Source: Cymodocea nodosa
Lineage: Eukaryota > Streptophyta > Magnoliopsida > Alismatales > Cymodoceaceae
DNA: 64,000 nucleotides
Direction: 5' to 3'
NCBI GenBank assembly: GCA_036874045.1
Contig: CM072346.1
Span: forward strand, 11,818,001-11,882,000
This document shows positions 1-12,110 of the stretch, piece after piece. Position numbers and translations under genes: made by a program. Positions within the stretch are counted from its first letter, which is position 1, and each line of letters begins with the position of its first letter. A model generated the notes under the pieces. It searched no databases, was not told the DNA's origin, and saw nothing but the letters and a program-made list of their open reading frames with translations.

Positions 1-1440
1 TTCTCATATACTTCATGCCGTTTTTGCTAAGAAATATATTGTAGTAGATCCTAGAACTCAAATAAATCCTTAATTTCTTGCATACCGTCCTAGTTTACTG
101 GTCTACTGTAAATGATATCATAATCCCTAATCTCTTGATATTTATTATACGCTTCCTAACTCCAAAAGTGTACTTCATTCAAAACTGTTGCTTTCGTTGG
201 GTCAGGAATTTGAATTTGTTGCCCTAGAGGGGTTTGTTCTTGAACTTCCTCTTCCATGTGCTAAACTTGAATTGGCTGAAAAATGCTCTAGAGATTCCTG
301 CATTTTTGCTTCTGCTTCTATCTGTGGTGGTGAGTCAACAGAACTCTCTACTCTATCTTAAATTCTTTCCAAAATTTGCTAAAGAGTTTCTTGCTCTTTA
401 GTGGAATCTGTCGAGTCATTTCTTTCTTGTTCAATATGCTCTTATTTAGCTTCTTGTTTAGTTTCTTCTTTTTCTTCTTCCTACTGACTACCAATCTACA
501 TTGTCACTATTCTTTCTGATTCTGTGGCAGATTGGGATAGAGTTAGAGGCAAATCATCTTCTACCCTAATTTTTGTTTTTACAGGCTACAGATTATTGTT
601 AGCCTCATTTTCTTCTTATTTTGAGATTAAATCTACAAAAATAGGCTCTGTAGGTACTCGAGCCACAAGTACTTCCTTTTTAACTTTTTCTACAATTGCT
701 GGTCTTGAAGGACCATCTTCAGTTTCTTTTGCAATAGGTATGGCAGTGACTTCTCGATGTTATTCAACTTTAATTTGCTACTAGGCCTTCAAATTTTCTA
801 TAACCCTCCATTTGTAAAGTGCATCAAACACCATATGTGCTTTAGCTACTACCAAATCTTCTAGTTCTCCTTGGTTTTTTCCAACTTGAACTAGTTCTTC
901 AAATTCTTTTAATTCTTCCTCAGTAGAATGCCCTATAAATGCTACTCTTTCTAACAGCCTTGGTGGTTGAACTAAAGGTCCAGGCTGCTGTTCCTCAAGG
1001 ACAGGTCTTTCAACAGTCGGTTCCTCTTATTCTTCAGTTGCATATTCTTAAGTTTCTTTCCTTCGTTGCTCCTAGATTGCCCACCACGCATGTCCACCTA
1101 TGCATCTTTTGAACCATAGTCAGGACTTACGTAGGATCAATTCTAGGGCAACTTCATTATTTAGTCTGATTTTTCTCTCTATTTAATGCAACTTCTGTAG
1201 CTACTTTGATTCTTCTTTCCATAATCTGAGGTATTTGTATGCCTAAATCCACTAAAACTTTTCTCCAATAGAAAAGGTCAGATTCTACCTTTTGTAGTTC
1301 TTTTTCCCTCATCATATTTCTGATCTTCTACCTCGTGTGCCATTCTTCCGATTCTTTAAGAAATCTTGTCGTGTCAATTGCTTCCTCCAAGAATTCTGGT
1401 GTCATCTTTTTCATCGTGGAGTTATGAAATAGAACAGAAT
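1..1440 (-). mobile_element. Athila-type element, remnant of 3' ORF region
   Basis: Downstream (leftward) of the integrase end, the minus strand keeps stretches of Glu/Lys-rich and Gln-rich coding-like sequence with no recognised domain. Its position between integrase and the missing 3' LTR is where Athila elements carry an extra, envelope-position ORF. It is broken in many places and is read as a fossil. Function cannot be assigned; it could also be part of another nested element. The 3' LTR must lie left of the window. Confidence 0.4.
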
Positions 1441-2100
1441 CGCTCTGATCTCTATTGTTCTAAGTTCTAAATGATTCTGTGGATAATGCCCCCAAACCCT
1501 AAGTTTAATATAAATAAGCCCTAAGTTTAAACAAGTAATCGGGTCATTTTTCCCCGTAAACTCTCACTCTCTCATCTACCTCTCCATAAAATTACGGTTA
1601 ACTCCATGGACTAAGTATGTGGACTTAACTACAGTACTCCATTGAGTTATAGTTAACTTAATAAGGTAAATTCGCTAACTTATCCTAGACTCAACGGAGT
1701 AAGTTCGTTGAGTTAAGCATAACTCAACGGACTTTTCGTAAAGTTATATCTAATAAAAATACTATAATAATAATTTTTACTTCAATCAAGACTGAAGAAT
1801 TTTTGGTCTAATTGACTCTTAATTTTTCAACATTTTAAAATTTCAGTCAAATCATTATATTCCTCGGTTGCACTAAAATTAAATATTTTTTTCTTTTTTT
1901 CTCTATCGGTTGAACTAATACTATACTTTAGTAACATCGACATTATACTGAATATAATATATAGATTTTTTATGTTTTTATGTTTTGATCAGACTGATGG
2001 ATCATGTTGATTGAATCGCAATGATTTTTTTCTTTTAATATATGTTTTGGTAAAACCGATAATTTCTTTCGGTTGAACCATAACTATGTGTAAATGAGGT
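1441..2100. other. AT-rich non-coding spacer inside the Athila element
   Basis: No ORF. Positions 1590-1740 hold several short words related to AACTCAACGGAG and its complement, the same words that fill the LTR copies. Positions 1800-2090 are T-rich with loosely repeated units resembling those at 43130-43770. Confidence 0.4.
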
Positions 2101-3457
2101 TTTTTTTTTAACAAAACAAACACTTAGATAATTTTTACTAAGTAAAGCTCAAGTAGACCTCTACTCTTACTTCTTCTAGAATTCCAAAGGAACTTTTTGA
2201 TATTTTTAGAATAGGTCCAAGTCTTTGTCCATTTACTTTAAATATATTCTGATTTTGAGGATTTTCAATTTCAATAGCTCCATAGGGATAAATATTTCAA
2301 ATTATGTAAGGTCCTACCCATCTAGATCTTAATTTTCCTAGATGGTTATGGAGTCTAGTCATGTAAAGATATACTTCTTATCCTATTTCAAAGGTTTTTG
2401 GAATAATTTTCTTATCATGCTAGAACTTCATTTTCTCTTTTTCACTTATAGTTTTCGAATATGCTTCATTCCTAAATTCTTCCAATTCAATCAATTGCAT
2501 TTTCCTATTTTCAGTAGCTTAATTTAAATTAGTATTCACAGTTTTTAATGCTAAATAAGCTTTATGTTCAATTTCAATTGGTAAATGACAACTTTTTTCA
2601 TATACTAGCCTAAAAGGTGACATACCTAAGCTTGTCTTATAAGCAGTTCTATAAGCCCAAAGTGCATCTATTAATCTATTAGCCCAATCTTTTCTAGTAG
2701 GATTTACTACTCTTTCTAAGATTAACTTAATTTGTTTGTTTGCGCTTTCTACTTGTCCACTTGTTTGCGGATGATATGATGTTGCAATTTTGTGATTTAC
2801 TCCATATTTCTTCATTAAGGCTTCAAAACTTCTATTATAGAAATGAGTTCCTCTATCATTGATAATAGCTTTAGGTATTCCAAATCTGACAATTATATTG
2901 GTTCTTATAAAATGTATTACCACTTTGTTGTCATTAGTTTTTATAGGAATAACTTCTATCTATTTAGATATATAATCCACCCCCAACAATATATAATTAA
3001 ATTAATTAGACATAGGAAATGGACCCTTAAAATCTATTCCCTATACATCAAAGATTTCAACCTCAACAATAGGATTAAGAGGCATCATATTCCTCTTTGA
3101 TATTCTTCCTATTTGTTGACATCTTAAATAACTTAAGCAGTATTTATAAGCATCTTTGAATAGTGTTGGCCAATAAAATTCACATTGCAGAATTTTGGCA
3201 ACAGTTTTCCCTGAACCAAAATACCCTCCACATGCTTGGTCATGGTAGAAAGACAATATGCTCTGATATTCAGTTTCTAGAACACACCTCCTTAAAACCA
3301 GATCAAGGCATTTCTTAAATAAGTATGGGTCTTCCCAATAGTAATATTTTACTCTTGAAAAGAACAATTTCTTATCCTGTCTATCTCAATCCTTAAGTGT
3401 TAAACCAGTAACTAAGTAATTAACTATGTCTGCATACCAAGTCATTGTGTTGATGAT
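2100..3457 (-). mobile_element. Athila-type Ty3/gypsy integrase region (fossil)
   Basis: Minus-strand reading gives, in order, the end of the RNase H-integrase linker (motif WYADIVNYLVTG), the integrase zinc-binding segment with a CxxC near 3115-3140, the catalytic core (GTHF, HPQTSGQ) near 2760-2860 and a C-terminal GKLRSRWVGP motif with VNGQRLGP near 2200-2340. These are hallmarks of plant Ty3/gypsy, best matched to Athila pol. The coding region is broken in several places. It is continuous in family order with the RNase H end at about 5490, so the block 3458-5478 is an insertion. Confidence 0.85.
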
Positions 3458-5478
3458 TGTTTAGAATGAAAAAGTACATAATATTAAGGGTTAAATGATG
3501 GTTAATTGTATAATATTTAGCTTATCATATGAGAATTAAGTCATTATGTTATAATTGCACTGATATATGCTTTAATGAAAGAATCTGCATAAATTTAGGG
3601 AATTAATGTTAATTAAGTACATTTCTGAATTGTCAGTGAATTGTAAGCTATGAAATTCTTAAGTATCTAAATTTTTTGTTATTTCGGAGAGTTATGTTTA
3701 ATGCACCGAATAGTATGTTTTAAATGAATATTTTATTATTTCCTAAAATACACGTGTTAAAACCTTAATGCATGATTTAAGTGGATTAATGGTAAGTTAT
3801 CTTTTAACTATCCAAAATGCATCTGAGCATCGGATAGTTTAGTTCGTAAGTATACAAAATATCTAAACTTGTTAAGTTAGAATTATGTACATGTTGAATT
3901 TAAATGCTTTAGTATATCACGTGAGATGCACATGTTTAACTCGTTAAGTTAGCATAACTATACGCGTTGAGTTACATGAATATATATTAAGGTAACGCGT
4001 TATGTTAGCAGCTTATTTATTTATTGCACGTGTTTTATAGTTAAATCAACGAAGTAAGTTTGTTGAGTTATCTGTAACTCCACGGACCATTTATTTTCTA
4101 ATATGCCACTGTAGCGGTTACAGAAACAATACATTCAAAGGAAAACCACGATTGCATGTATCATGCAGGAATTCACTCATGGAAGAAAGAAGAAATCACC
4201 ATTGTTAATATGAATGAAGGAAATCCAATCGATCATCTAAGCAAAAGCAGTTACTACTGAAAGAAATATAAAAGTAGAGGAGAAAAACAAAAAAAGTGTG
4301 GTGGGCAATGTGTGTAGAGGTGGAGGACCGTGCTAACTGCATGTAGCATCGGAACTTCCCTGAAGCTCCACACCACCACTATAATCACCAACCATCGGAG
4401 GTCTGTGAGGATACTTTCCTGATGTCGGGTCGATTTCGAGCTAAACATGGTGCTTAACAACCACTGTAAGGAGTGATTGCATCGTAGGAAGGGAAGTCAT
4501 TTTCACCAAGCACCGACTCATATCTCAAGAGATCGTAAAGCTTCTAGCCTTGGTTTCGGGTTGATGCTAGTATGCTGAAGAGAAGATCATCTTGCAATTC
4601 TGGACTCGCGATTCTATAGGGAGAGGAGATAGGATTGTAAGTGATTAAGTTTTCAGTGGTGTAATCGCATCGCATATAGTGACGAAAGTTTTTACTGTCG
4701 ATAGAGATTTTTACATTTCACCTTTCACTCATCTTTAGGAAGATATCAAAACAAAAATATCAAAAACAACAACTTATTTGTGTTTACATTTAGTATTTAA
4801 GTGTTGTATTGTTTATTTTGTATCGTGATTAATGTTATCATTGTTAGTATTGTGAGTGTTTTATGCTTGTTTGTTTCAGAAAATAGAAAATAGTTTTACA
4901 GTTTACTAAAATTGATTTGTTCCAGATACTTAAAGATTTTAATGGTTAATGTTTGAAATATCTGAATGTTAGTGTTGCTTATGATAAATTCAATTTTAAC
5001 TAACATTAAAGAGCTTAATTGATGTTATTTACAATCTGTGGAACCACTTAATAGTTGGCTGAATTCCTCTATAATTAACAATATTTAACTAGAAAGATAA
5101 GCTCGTGGAGTTAACTTAAGTCCACGAGGTTAATCTATTGAGTTAGCCATAACTCTACAAACTTAGCCCATTGTGTTAACTGTAACTCAACGGAGTGATT
5201 ACTGAACACATTAAGTCTAATATAAAAAAAACGGAACAGTACACAATTCTTACTCAATTCTCTATGGAATCATCCTGTACTTGCACACAAATACAATATA
5301 CATCCTGTACTTGTAGTTAAAATACAAATTGGAATTAATATCTAATTTGTGTGAAAGGTTTTTAGTTTACTTCTAAAAGTAATTATTGATATAAGCATAC
5401 AGACAAATTAAACAAGTTTAAAAACAGAAGTTAACAAAACCCAAGAACAAGCATTTCTAGCGCCGTTGCCGGCGACCA
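3458..5478 (+). mobile_element. Inserted Athila LTR plus primer-binding site (fossil, + orientation)
   Basis: A 1.99-kb LTR (about 3458-5449, starting TGTTTAGAATG) is followed by the primer-binding site at 5458-5475. It is an inverted, diverged copy (roughly 85-90% identical by eye) of the LTR at 7635-9557. It interrupts pol exactly between RNase H and integrase of the minus-strand element; TTGTGT occurs at both edges (3445-3450 and about 5480-5485), a possible target-site duplication. Divergence implies an insertion millions of years old. Confidence 0.75.
5458..5475 (+). other. Primer-binding site, tRNA-Asp type
   Basis: TAGCGCCGTTGCCGGCGA closely matches the complement of the 3' end of plant tRNA-Asp, the primer known for Athila elements. 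It lies 8 bp after the LTR end. Confidence 0.7.
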
Positions 5479-7611
5479 GTTGTGTGATCTAACCTTTCGC
5501 AATCAATATAATGGTCATTAATTGTTCATTAGGAAAATTATCCTTAATTTCAGTATTTGATTTTTCTATTTGTAATCTTAATAAATGATCTACTACTACA
5601 TTCTCACAACCTTTTTTATCTTTAATTTCTAGATCAAATTCTTGCAATAATAATATCCATCGGATCAATCTAGGTTTAGTCTCTTTCTTTGCTATTAGGT
5701 ATTTTAAAGCTGAATGATCTATGTATACTATCACTTTAGCTCTAATCAGATATGATCTAAACTTTTCTAAGGCAAGCACAACAGTTAATAGCTCTTTTTT
5801 AGTAGTTGTATAATTAACTTAAGCATCATTTAAAGTTTTTCTTGCATAATGAATCACTCTAGGAGATTTGTTTATCTTTTGTCCTAACACTACTCCTACA
5901 GCAAAATCAGATGCATCGCACATTAATTCAAATGGATGGCTCCAATCAGGTGCTTGTATTATAGGAGTTGAAATTAAGCTTGAAAAATGCTTCTTTGCAA
6001 TTTTTATCAAAGTTAAATAGGACATCTTTTAATAGATTAGTTAAAGGTCTAACTATTTTGCTAAAGTCTTTAATAAATCTTCTATAAAATCCAACATGTC
6101 CTAGAAATGATCTAATATCTTTTACTGATTTAGGTTTTGGTAGGTTAGAAATTACTTCTATTTTAGCTTTATCTACTTCCAACCCTTTCTTTGAAACAAC
6201 ATGTCCCATGATTATTCCTTATTTAACCATGAAGTGACATTTTTCCCAATTTAGAACCAAATTTTTTTCTACATAGCATTTTAATATTTGGTCTAAATTG
6301 TTTAAACACACTTCATACGAAGTTACATAAACAGTAAAATCATCCATAAATATTTCAAAAAAATCTTTAGTCATTCTAGTGAATATGCCCTACATACACC
6401 TTTGAAAGGTGGCTGGTGCATTGCATAATCCAAATGACATTCTCTTAAAAGCATAAGTTCCATTAGGACAGGTGAAAGTTGTTTTCTCTTGATCCTCTAA
6501 TGCTATTAGCACTTGGTTATATCCTGAATACCTGTCTAGGAAACAAAAATATTCTTGCCCTACTAATTTCAAAAATTTCTTTAATTTTTTCTTGTTTTTC
6601 AGGAAATGTTAGTTGTAATCTTTCAGGATAGGGTGCTAATGATTGTGATTTAAAAGATTCTTTCTCTTTAATTTGATTTGTTTGATCATTTTTAGTGTCA
6701 TTTTCAGATTCAGATTTTTCTTCATTGATTTCTATGTTTTTAGATATTACATTTTCATTATCATTTCGATTTTTGCTCTTATCCACCTTCATATTACTTT
6801 CTTTTTGAATTCTTAGTGGTATATCAGTTCCAAATCTTAATGTTATGCATACATCTTCTAGATTTTCATTACTTTCATGATGTTCTTATATTTCATTTTC
6901 GTGATTATGATCTTTAACTGTTTTTAGTTTTAAATTGCATTCTTTAAATTCTATTGCATTAGTATTTTCTTTTGTCTGTATATCATCCAAATTATGCAAA
7001 TTTGTAACATTAAAGTTTTCATTTGTGTTGTCCTATTGCATAACTTGTAATTTCATTGTATATTCGTCCAATGCTTTTAATTTTATTTCTAGATTATCTA
7101 ATCTCATTGTATTCAATTTTTGATCAATTTTCATTATAGTTTTTTCAGTTTCGTAAATGATATCAATTTTAGGTTTTGAATATTCTTCTCTATAGTTTAA
7201 TTGGTTGACTTTTTGTTACTGCCACATGTATTGTTCTAGTTTGTCCCTATTTTGCTCTAAGCTACATTCTAGTCTATCATATCTATCCCAAGATTCCTTG
7301 TCTCTCAACATATTACACATTCTATACTGACCATTAGTTTGGGTAAACTATAGGATTCTCATACTCAACTCTATTATATTAAAGATAATTCATTTGTTGT
7401 TCATGTGATCTAACCATCTACAACCGTCTTAGTTTCAAACAATCAGAGATGTCGTAACCTTCCAAATTGCAGAATTCACATATGCTAACTACAGGTTTCA
7501 GAAATCTTTGAGCATAAGCATATGCCATATTCTCAATTATAGAATAAAACACACAACACTCCTCTTGCTATTAAAATAAAATAGCACTCACAGTTGCTTA
7601 GCTTCTCAATC
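5479..7611 (-). mobile_element. Athila-type gag-pol region: linker, reverse transcriptase, RNase H (fossil)
   Basis: On the minus strand, 6570-6390 carries RT motifs (FLDRYSGYNQ, FGLCNAPATFQRCM), 6210-5950 the RT thumb (LGHVGFYRRFIKDFSK), and 6025-5490 RNase H ([24 protein letters not shown]). The 7600-6600 stretch is a diverged gag and Glu/Asn-rich linker, with WGR-like pieces too eroded to assign. Order and motifs are those of Athila pol. The region is broken by multiple lesions and cannot be active. Confidence 0.85.
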
Positions 7612-7629
7612 CCCGGCAACGGTGCTAGA
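7612..7629 (-). other. Primer-binding site, tRNA-Asp type
   Basis: The minus strand reads TAGCACCGTTGCCGGGGA, nearly identical to the Athila tRNA-Asp primer-binding site. It lies just inside the LTR end at 7635 and fixes the minus orientation of the element. Confidence 0.8.
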
Positions 7630-7634
7630 AAACT

Positions 7635-9557
7635 TGTTTGGGGTTTGTTAACTTCTGTTTTTACTTATTTAATTTGTCTTTATGCTTATATCAATAGTTA
7701 CTTTTAGAATTAAACTAACAACCTTTCACACAAGTTAGATGTTAATTCCAATTTGTATTTTAACTGCAAGTGCACAATGTATATTGTATTTGTGTGCAAG
7801 TATAGGTCAATCCCATAGAGATTGAGTAAGATTTGTGTACTTTTTTTATTTTTATATTGGAGTTTAAGTGTGTTCAGTTAAGCACTCTATTGAATTATAG
7901 TTAACACAATGGATTAAGTTCGTGGAGTTATGGTTAACTCCACGGACTAACCTCGTGGACTTAAGTTAACTCTACGAGCCTATCTTTCCAGTTAAATACT
8001 GTTATTTATAGAGGAATTCGGCCAACCATGGAGCAGTTCCACAGATTGTAAATAACATCAATTATGCTCTTCAATGTTAGTAAATATTAGATTTATCATT
8101 AATCGACACTAACATTCAGATATTTCAAATAGTAATCATTAAAATATTTAAGTATCTGGAACAAATTAATTTCAGTAAACTATAAAACTATTTTCTGAAT
8201 CAAACAAACATAAAACACTCACAATACTGACAATGGTAACATTAATCTTGTTACCAAATAAACAATACAACACTTAAATATTAAATGTAAACATAGATAA
8301 TTTATTATTTTTGGTATTTTTGTTTTGATATGTTCATGAAGATGAATGAAAGGTAAAATGTAAAAATCTCTATCAATAGTAAATACTTTCATCACTACAT
8401 GCGACGTAATTACATCACTGAAAACTTAATCACTTACAATCTTGCCTCTTCTCCCTATAGAATCGCGAGTCCAAAATTGTAAGATGATCTCCTCTTCAGG
8501 ATACTAGCATCAACCCGAAACCAAGGCTAAAAGCTTTACGATCTCCTAAGATATGAGTCGGTGCTTGGTGGAAATAGCTTCCCTTCCCGCGACACGATCA
8601 CTCCTCACAATGGTTGTCAGACACTGTGTTTGGCTCAAAATCGTCTCGACATCAGGAAAGTATCCTCACAGACCTCTAATGGTTGGTGATTATGGTAGTT
8701 TTGGTGATGATGTGGAGTTTCAGTGAACTTCTGATGCTGCCTGTAGTTAGCACGGTCCTCCACCTCTACACACATTGCCCACCACACTTTTTTTGTCTTT
8801 CTCCTTTTCTTTTATATTTCTTTCAATAGTAACTGCTTCTGCTTTGATGATCGGTTGGATTTCCTTCATTCATATCAACGATGGTGATTTCTTCTTCCTT
8901 CCACAAGTGAATTCCTACGTGATACATGCAATCGTGGTTTTCCTTTGAATGTCCTGTTTCTGTAACTGTTACAGTGGCATATCAAAAAAGAAATGGTCCG
9001 TGGAGTTACAAATAACTCAACGGATTTACTTCATTGATTTAACTATAAAACACGTGCAATAAAGAAATAAGCTGCTAACATAACGTGTTACCTTAGTGTG
9101 TATTCATGTAACTCAACGCGTACAATTATGCTAACTTAACGAGTTAAACATGTGCATCTCACATGATATACTAAAGTATTTAAATTCAACACGTGCATAA
9201 TTTTAACTTAACGAGTTCAGATATTCAACTTACAGTTTTTATTCACTAACTCAACGAGTTATTATTGTGTACGTGAATATTCTTTTAGCATTTAAAACAT
9301 AACTGTTTGGTACTTTAAATATAACTCTTCGAAATAACAGAAAATTCAGATACTTAGGAATTAAAAACCTACAACTTACCGACAGTTCAAAAATGTACTT
9401 AATTAATGTTAATTCCTTGAAATTACGTAGATTCTTTCATTAATGCATATAACAGTGCAATTATAACATAATTGCTTAATTCTCGTATGATAAGCTAAAT
9501 ATTATGCAATTAACCATCATTTAACCCTTAATATTATGCATTTTTTCATTCTAAACA
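7635..9557 (-). mobile_element. 5' LTR of the minus-strand Athila element
   Basis: A 1.92-kb LTR beginning TGTTTAGAATG at 9557 (minus strand) and ending ...CA at 7635, directly followed by the primer-binding site. It has an inverted partner at 3458-5449 and a partial one at 9558-10045. It is AT-rich, with a more GC-rich centre (8450-8780), and contains a dense set of AACTCAACGAGTT-like palindromic words (for example 9133-9145, 9205-9217, 9248-9260). Confidence 0.8.
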
Positions 9558-10045
9558 GTTACTATTCGAAATATCTAAATGTTAGTATTGCTTAATGATA
9601 AATCTTAGATTAACTAACGTTAAAAAGCTTAGTTGATGTTATTTACATTTTGTGGAATCGCTTAATAGGTGACTGAATTCCTCTATGAATAATAGTATTT
9701 AACTAGAAAGGTAGGCTCATGGAGTTAACTTAAGTCCATGAGGTTAATCTGTTGAGTTAACCATAACTCTACGAACTAAGTCTATTAAATTAACTGTAAC
9801 TCAACGAAGTGATTAATGAACACATATAAACTCCAATATAAAAATCAAAATAGTAAACAATTCTTACTCAATCTTTGTGGGATCGACCTGTACTTGCACA
9901 CAAATATAATATACACTGTGCACTTATAGTTAAAAATACAAATTGGACTTAATATTTAATTTGTGTGAAAAGTTGTTTGTTTAATTCTAAAAATTTATTA
10001 ATATAAGCATAAAAACAAATCAAAGAAGTTTTTCACAACCAATAC
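9558..10045 (+). mobile_element. Partial Athila LTR (3' quarter), abutting the full LTR
   Basis: The sequence matches 4930-5440 of the inserted LTR in the same orientation, including the palindromic word cluster at 9715-9800 and the conserved end with a TTGCACACAAATA motif. It begins at the very base where LTR 7635-9557 starts, so the two are head to head; this is either a nested insertion or a rearrangement junction. Confidence 0.7.
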
Positions 10046-10265
10046 AGCATTGTGTTATACTTAAATTCTGCAGATGGAACCAACTTTAGAAGATTTTGGA
10101 TTATCTTTTGATATAATTGAAATTTATTATGATAGAAATTTTACAATAAATCTTTCCAAAAATCTTGTAATACATTCTAAAGCTAAACATATAGAGGTTA
10201 GACACTATTTTCTAAGGGATAATATAATTAAAGGTAAAATTCAGTTAGGATTCGCTTCATTTTAA
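10046..10265 (+). mobile_element. Ty1/copia RNase H terminal fragment (fossil)
   Basis: Positions 10074-10265 encode the C-terminal RNase H pattern of Ty1/copia elements (NLSKNLVIHSKAKHIEVRHY), where families normally read NPVFHxRTKHI(D/E)xxxHFxR. Only this short tail is left. Confidence 0.7.
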
Positions 10266-10906
10266 CCTTTTGTTCACTAACTTAACGAGTTCTCATGTGA
10301 CCTATTTTAAACTTTAAGTCTATAACTCAACGAGTTCTTACGTGACCTTTATACAAATAACGTACTAACTCAACAAGTTGTCTAAATGTGTATTGTTCAT
10401 GATACAAAAAATGTAACTTTAAAACATATCATGTTTTACAATAAAAAAACACACGTTAACTTAACGTTTAGTTAAATGAAAAGTTAGTATAACGTAACGA
10501 CTAGTTATTTAACTTAGTATAATCTAAAATCCATTACAAACTATTATTTATATTAATAAGCTTTTTCTATATTAATTGATGTTCTTAATTTACTTTTATA
10601 AACAATAGTAATTGAGTAAATATGATTATATTCATTTAGCACACATCATCAAAACAAAATACTCAACAATCTTCTCCTTTTTGATGATGACAAAAATCAT
10701 ATTAAATCAGTTATAAAATAAGTTTAACTCAACGAAGCACCTTCGTTGAGTTAAATTTTAATTCAACAAACAATTTTGTTGACTTAAGTTCACTTATGCT
10801 TATTTCTATTATTTGTGTAAAATTCACTTCTCAAAAGTAAAACTTCTAGAAAAATTTCAATACATAATCATCTCCCCTTTGTAATATATATATTTAAACT
10901 CATAAT
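10266..10906 (-). mobile_element. LTR-like sequence rich in AACTCAACGAGTT words
   Basis: No ORF. The minus strand has a polypurine-tract-like AAAAAGGGGGAGAT at 10907-10920, which would place a 3' LTR immediately left of it. The segment contains palindromic words at 10279-10291 and 10324-10336 and a perfect 15-bp hairpin at 10723-10755. LTR ends were not resolved, so the extent is a guess. Confidence 0.35.
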
Positions 10907-12110
10907 CATCTCCCCCTTTTTGTCATTAATCAAAAAGATGATTACAAAGTATTAAAACGAGAGACACATTTACACCTAAACTTTTTATAAATAATAATAA
11001 GAATGAACACATTTATAGTAAAATGTATTGTTCAAATAGTCAAACAATAAATACAAACATTACATTTTATATTCAGAAACAAATAAATAGATAAATGATA
11101 ATACATTTATCTGTTCCTCCTAATGATAATGGTAATAGCATTACAAATTTTATTCCCTAGATGCCTAAAATCATTTCTGATGTCACTCAACACAACATCT
11201 AAGTTAGGAGGTAGATCGGGTTGCTGTTGTACTTGATCTAAATAGTTTTGCTATTGTAGTTGGTGTTTTGTAAGGTCAAGTTGTTGCTGCATTTACTGGT
11301 ATTTATGCAAATCTTTGATACTGAAAGCTCTCATACATTTAGTTTCAAAGGACCAGTTGGATAAAGTTAATTGGTTTGCAAGAATTCGACATATAACATC
11401 ACCAAAAAGTAACTTTGAATTCATATACTGTTGTTGAGAAATGAAAACATAAAATCAATTGATTTGAATTATGTTCAATAGGCCATAAGTTGCATATAAA
11501 CAACTTCTAGTGACTTCTAGATTATGTCCGGCCCTTTGAAATAAATTGGCATGTAGAATGTTTGCAATAAACCTTGTCTCTGCATTCAGATTTTTCATCT
11601 CATTTCTGAATATACATCTGGAATCTTTGATAAAGACTGAATGTCCCATTCTAGTTGTCTAACAATGTCAAATCTGTTGGTAACAACATTGTCATTCCTT
11701 AATCCCAAAACTTCAAAAATCAATTCAAGCGATAAAGTAAACTCTTGTTGATGTATTTGAATTATCAACATATTGTCATTCTTGACCAGATTAATGTAAA
11801 AAGCTACAATAAACTCTTTATATTACTTCCATTTTGTTCCAATTAGCAAAAATTGGATTAAGCTTTAAAACTCAAATAGATATTTTATTTGCAGTAAATC
11901 TCTAAATTTTATTAGTCAAACATGCAGAATCTGACATGAAATCAAATTATTGTATTTCTGCAATGATTCTTCAAATCTAAAATAAATTGAATTTCCTTGA
12001 ATGGGTAGTATTATATACATAGAAGGAAATACCTGAAGCCTTGATTTAGAATTTAATTCATATTTAGGAACCTCTTCTTCAAAATGAATGTTATTGTGTT
12101 CCTCTATCAA
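10907..12110 (-). mobile_element. Retroelement 3' ORF remnant with Gln-rich tail (fossil)
   Basis: On the minus strand, broken coding stretches resemble the plant transposon protein ORF carried near the 3' end of some LTR elements: a helical segment near 11850-11650, one with RFIANILHANLFQRAG near 11580-11530, and a Gln-rich tail near 11300-11200, followed by a purine tract GGGGGAGAT at 10907-10920. The assignment rests on overall pattern, not on a diagnostic catalytic motif. Confidence 0.4.
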
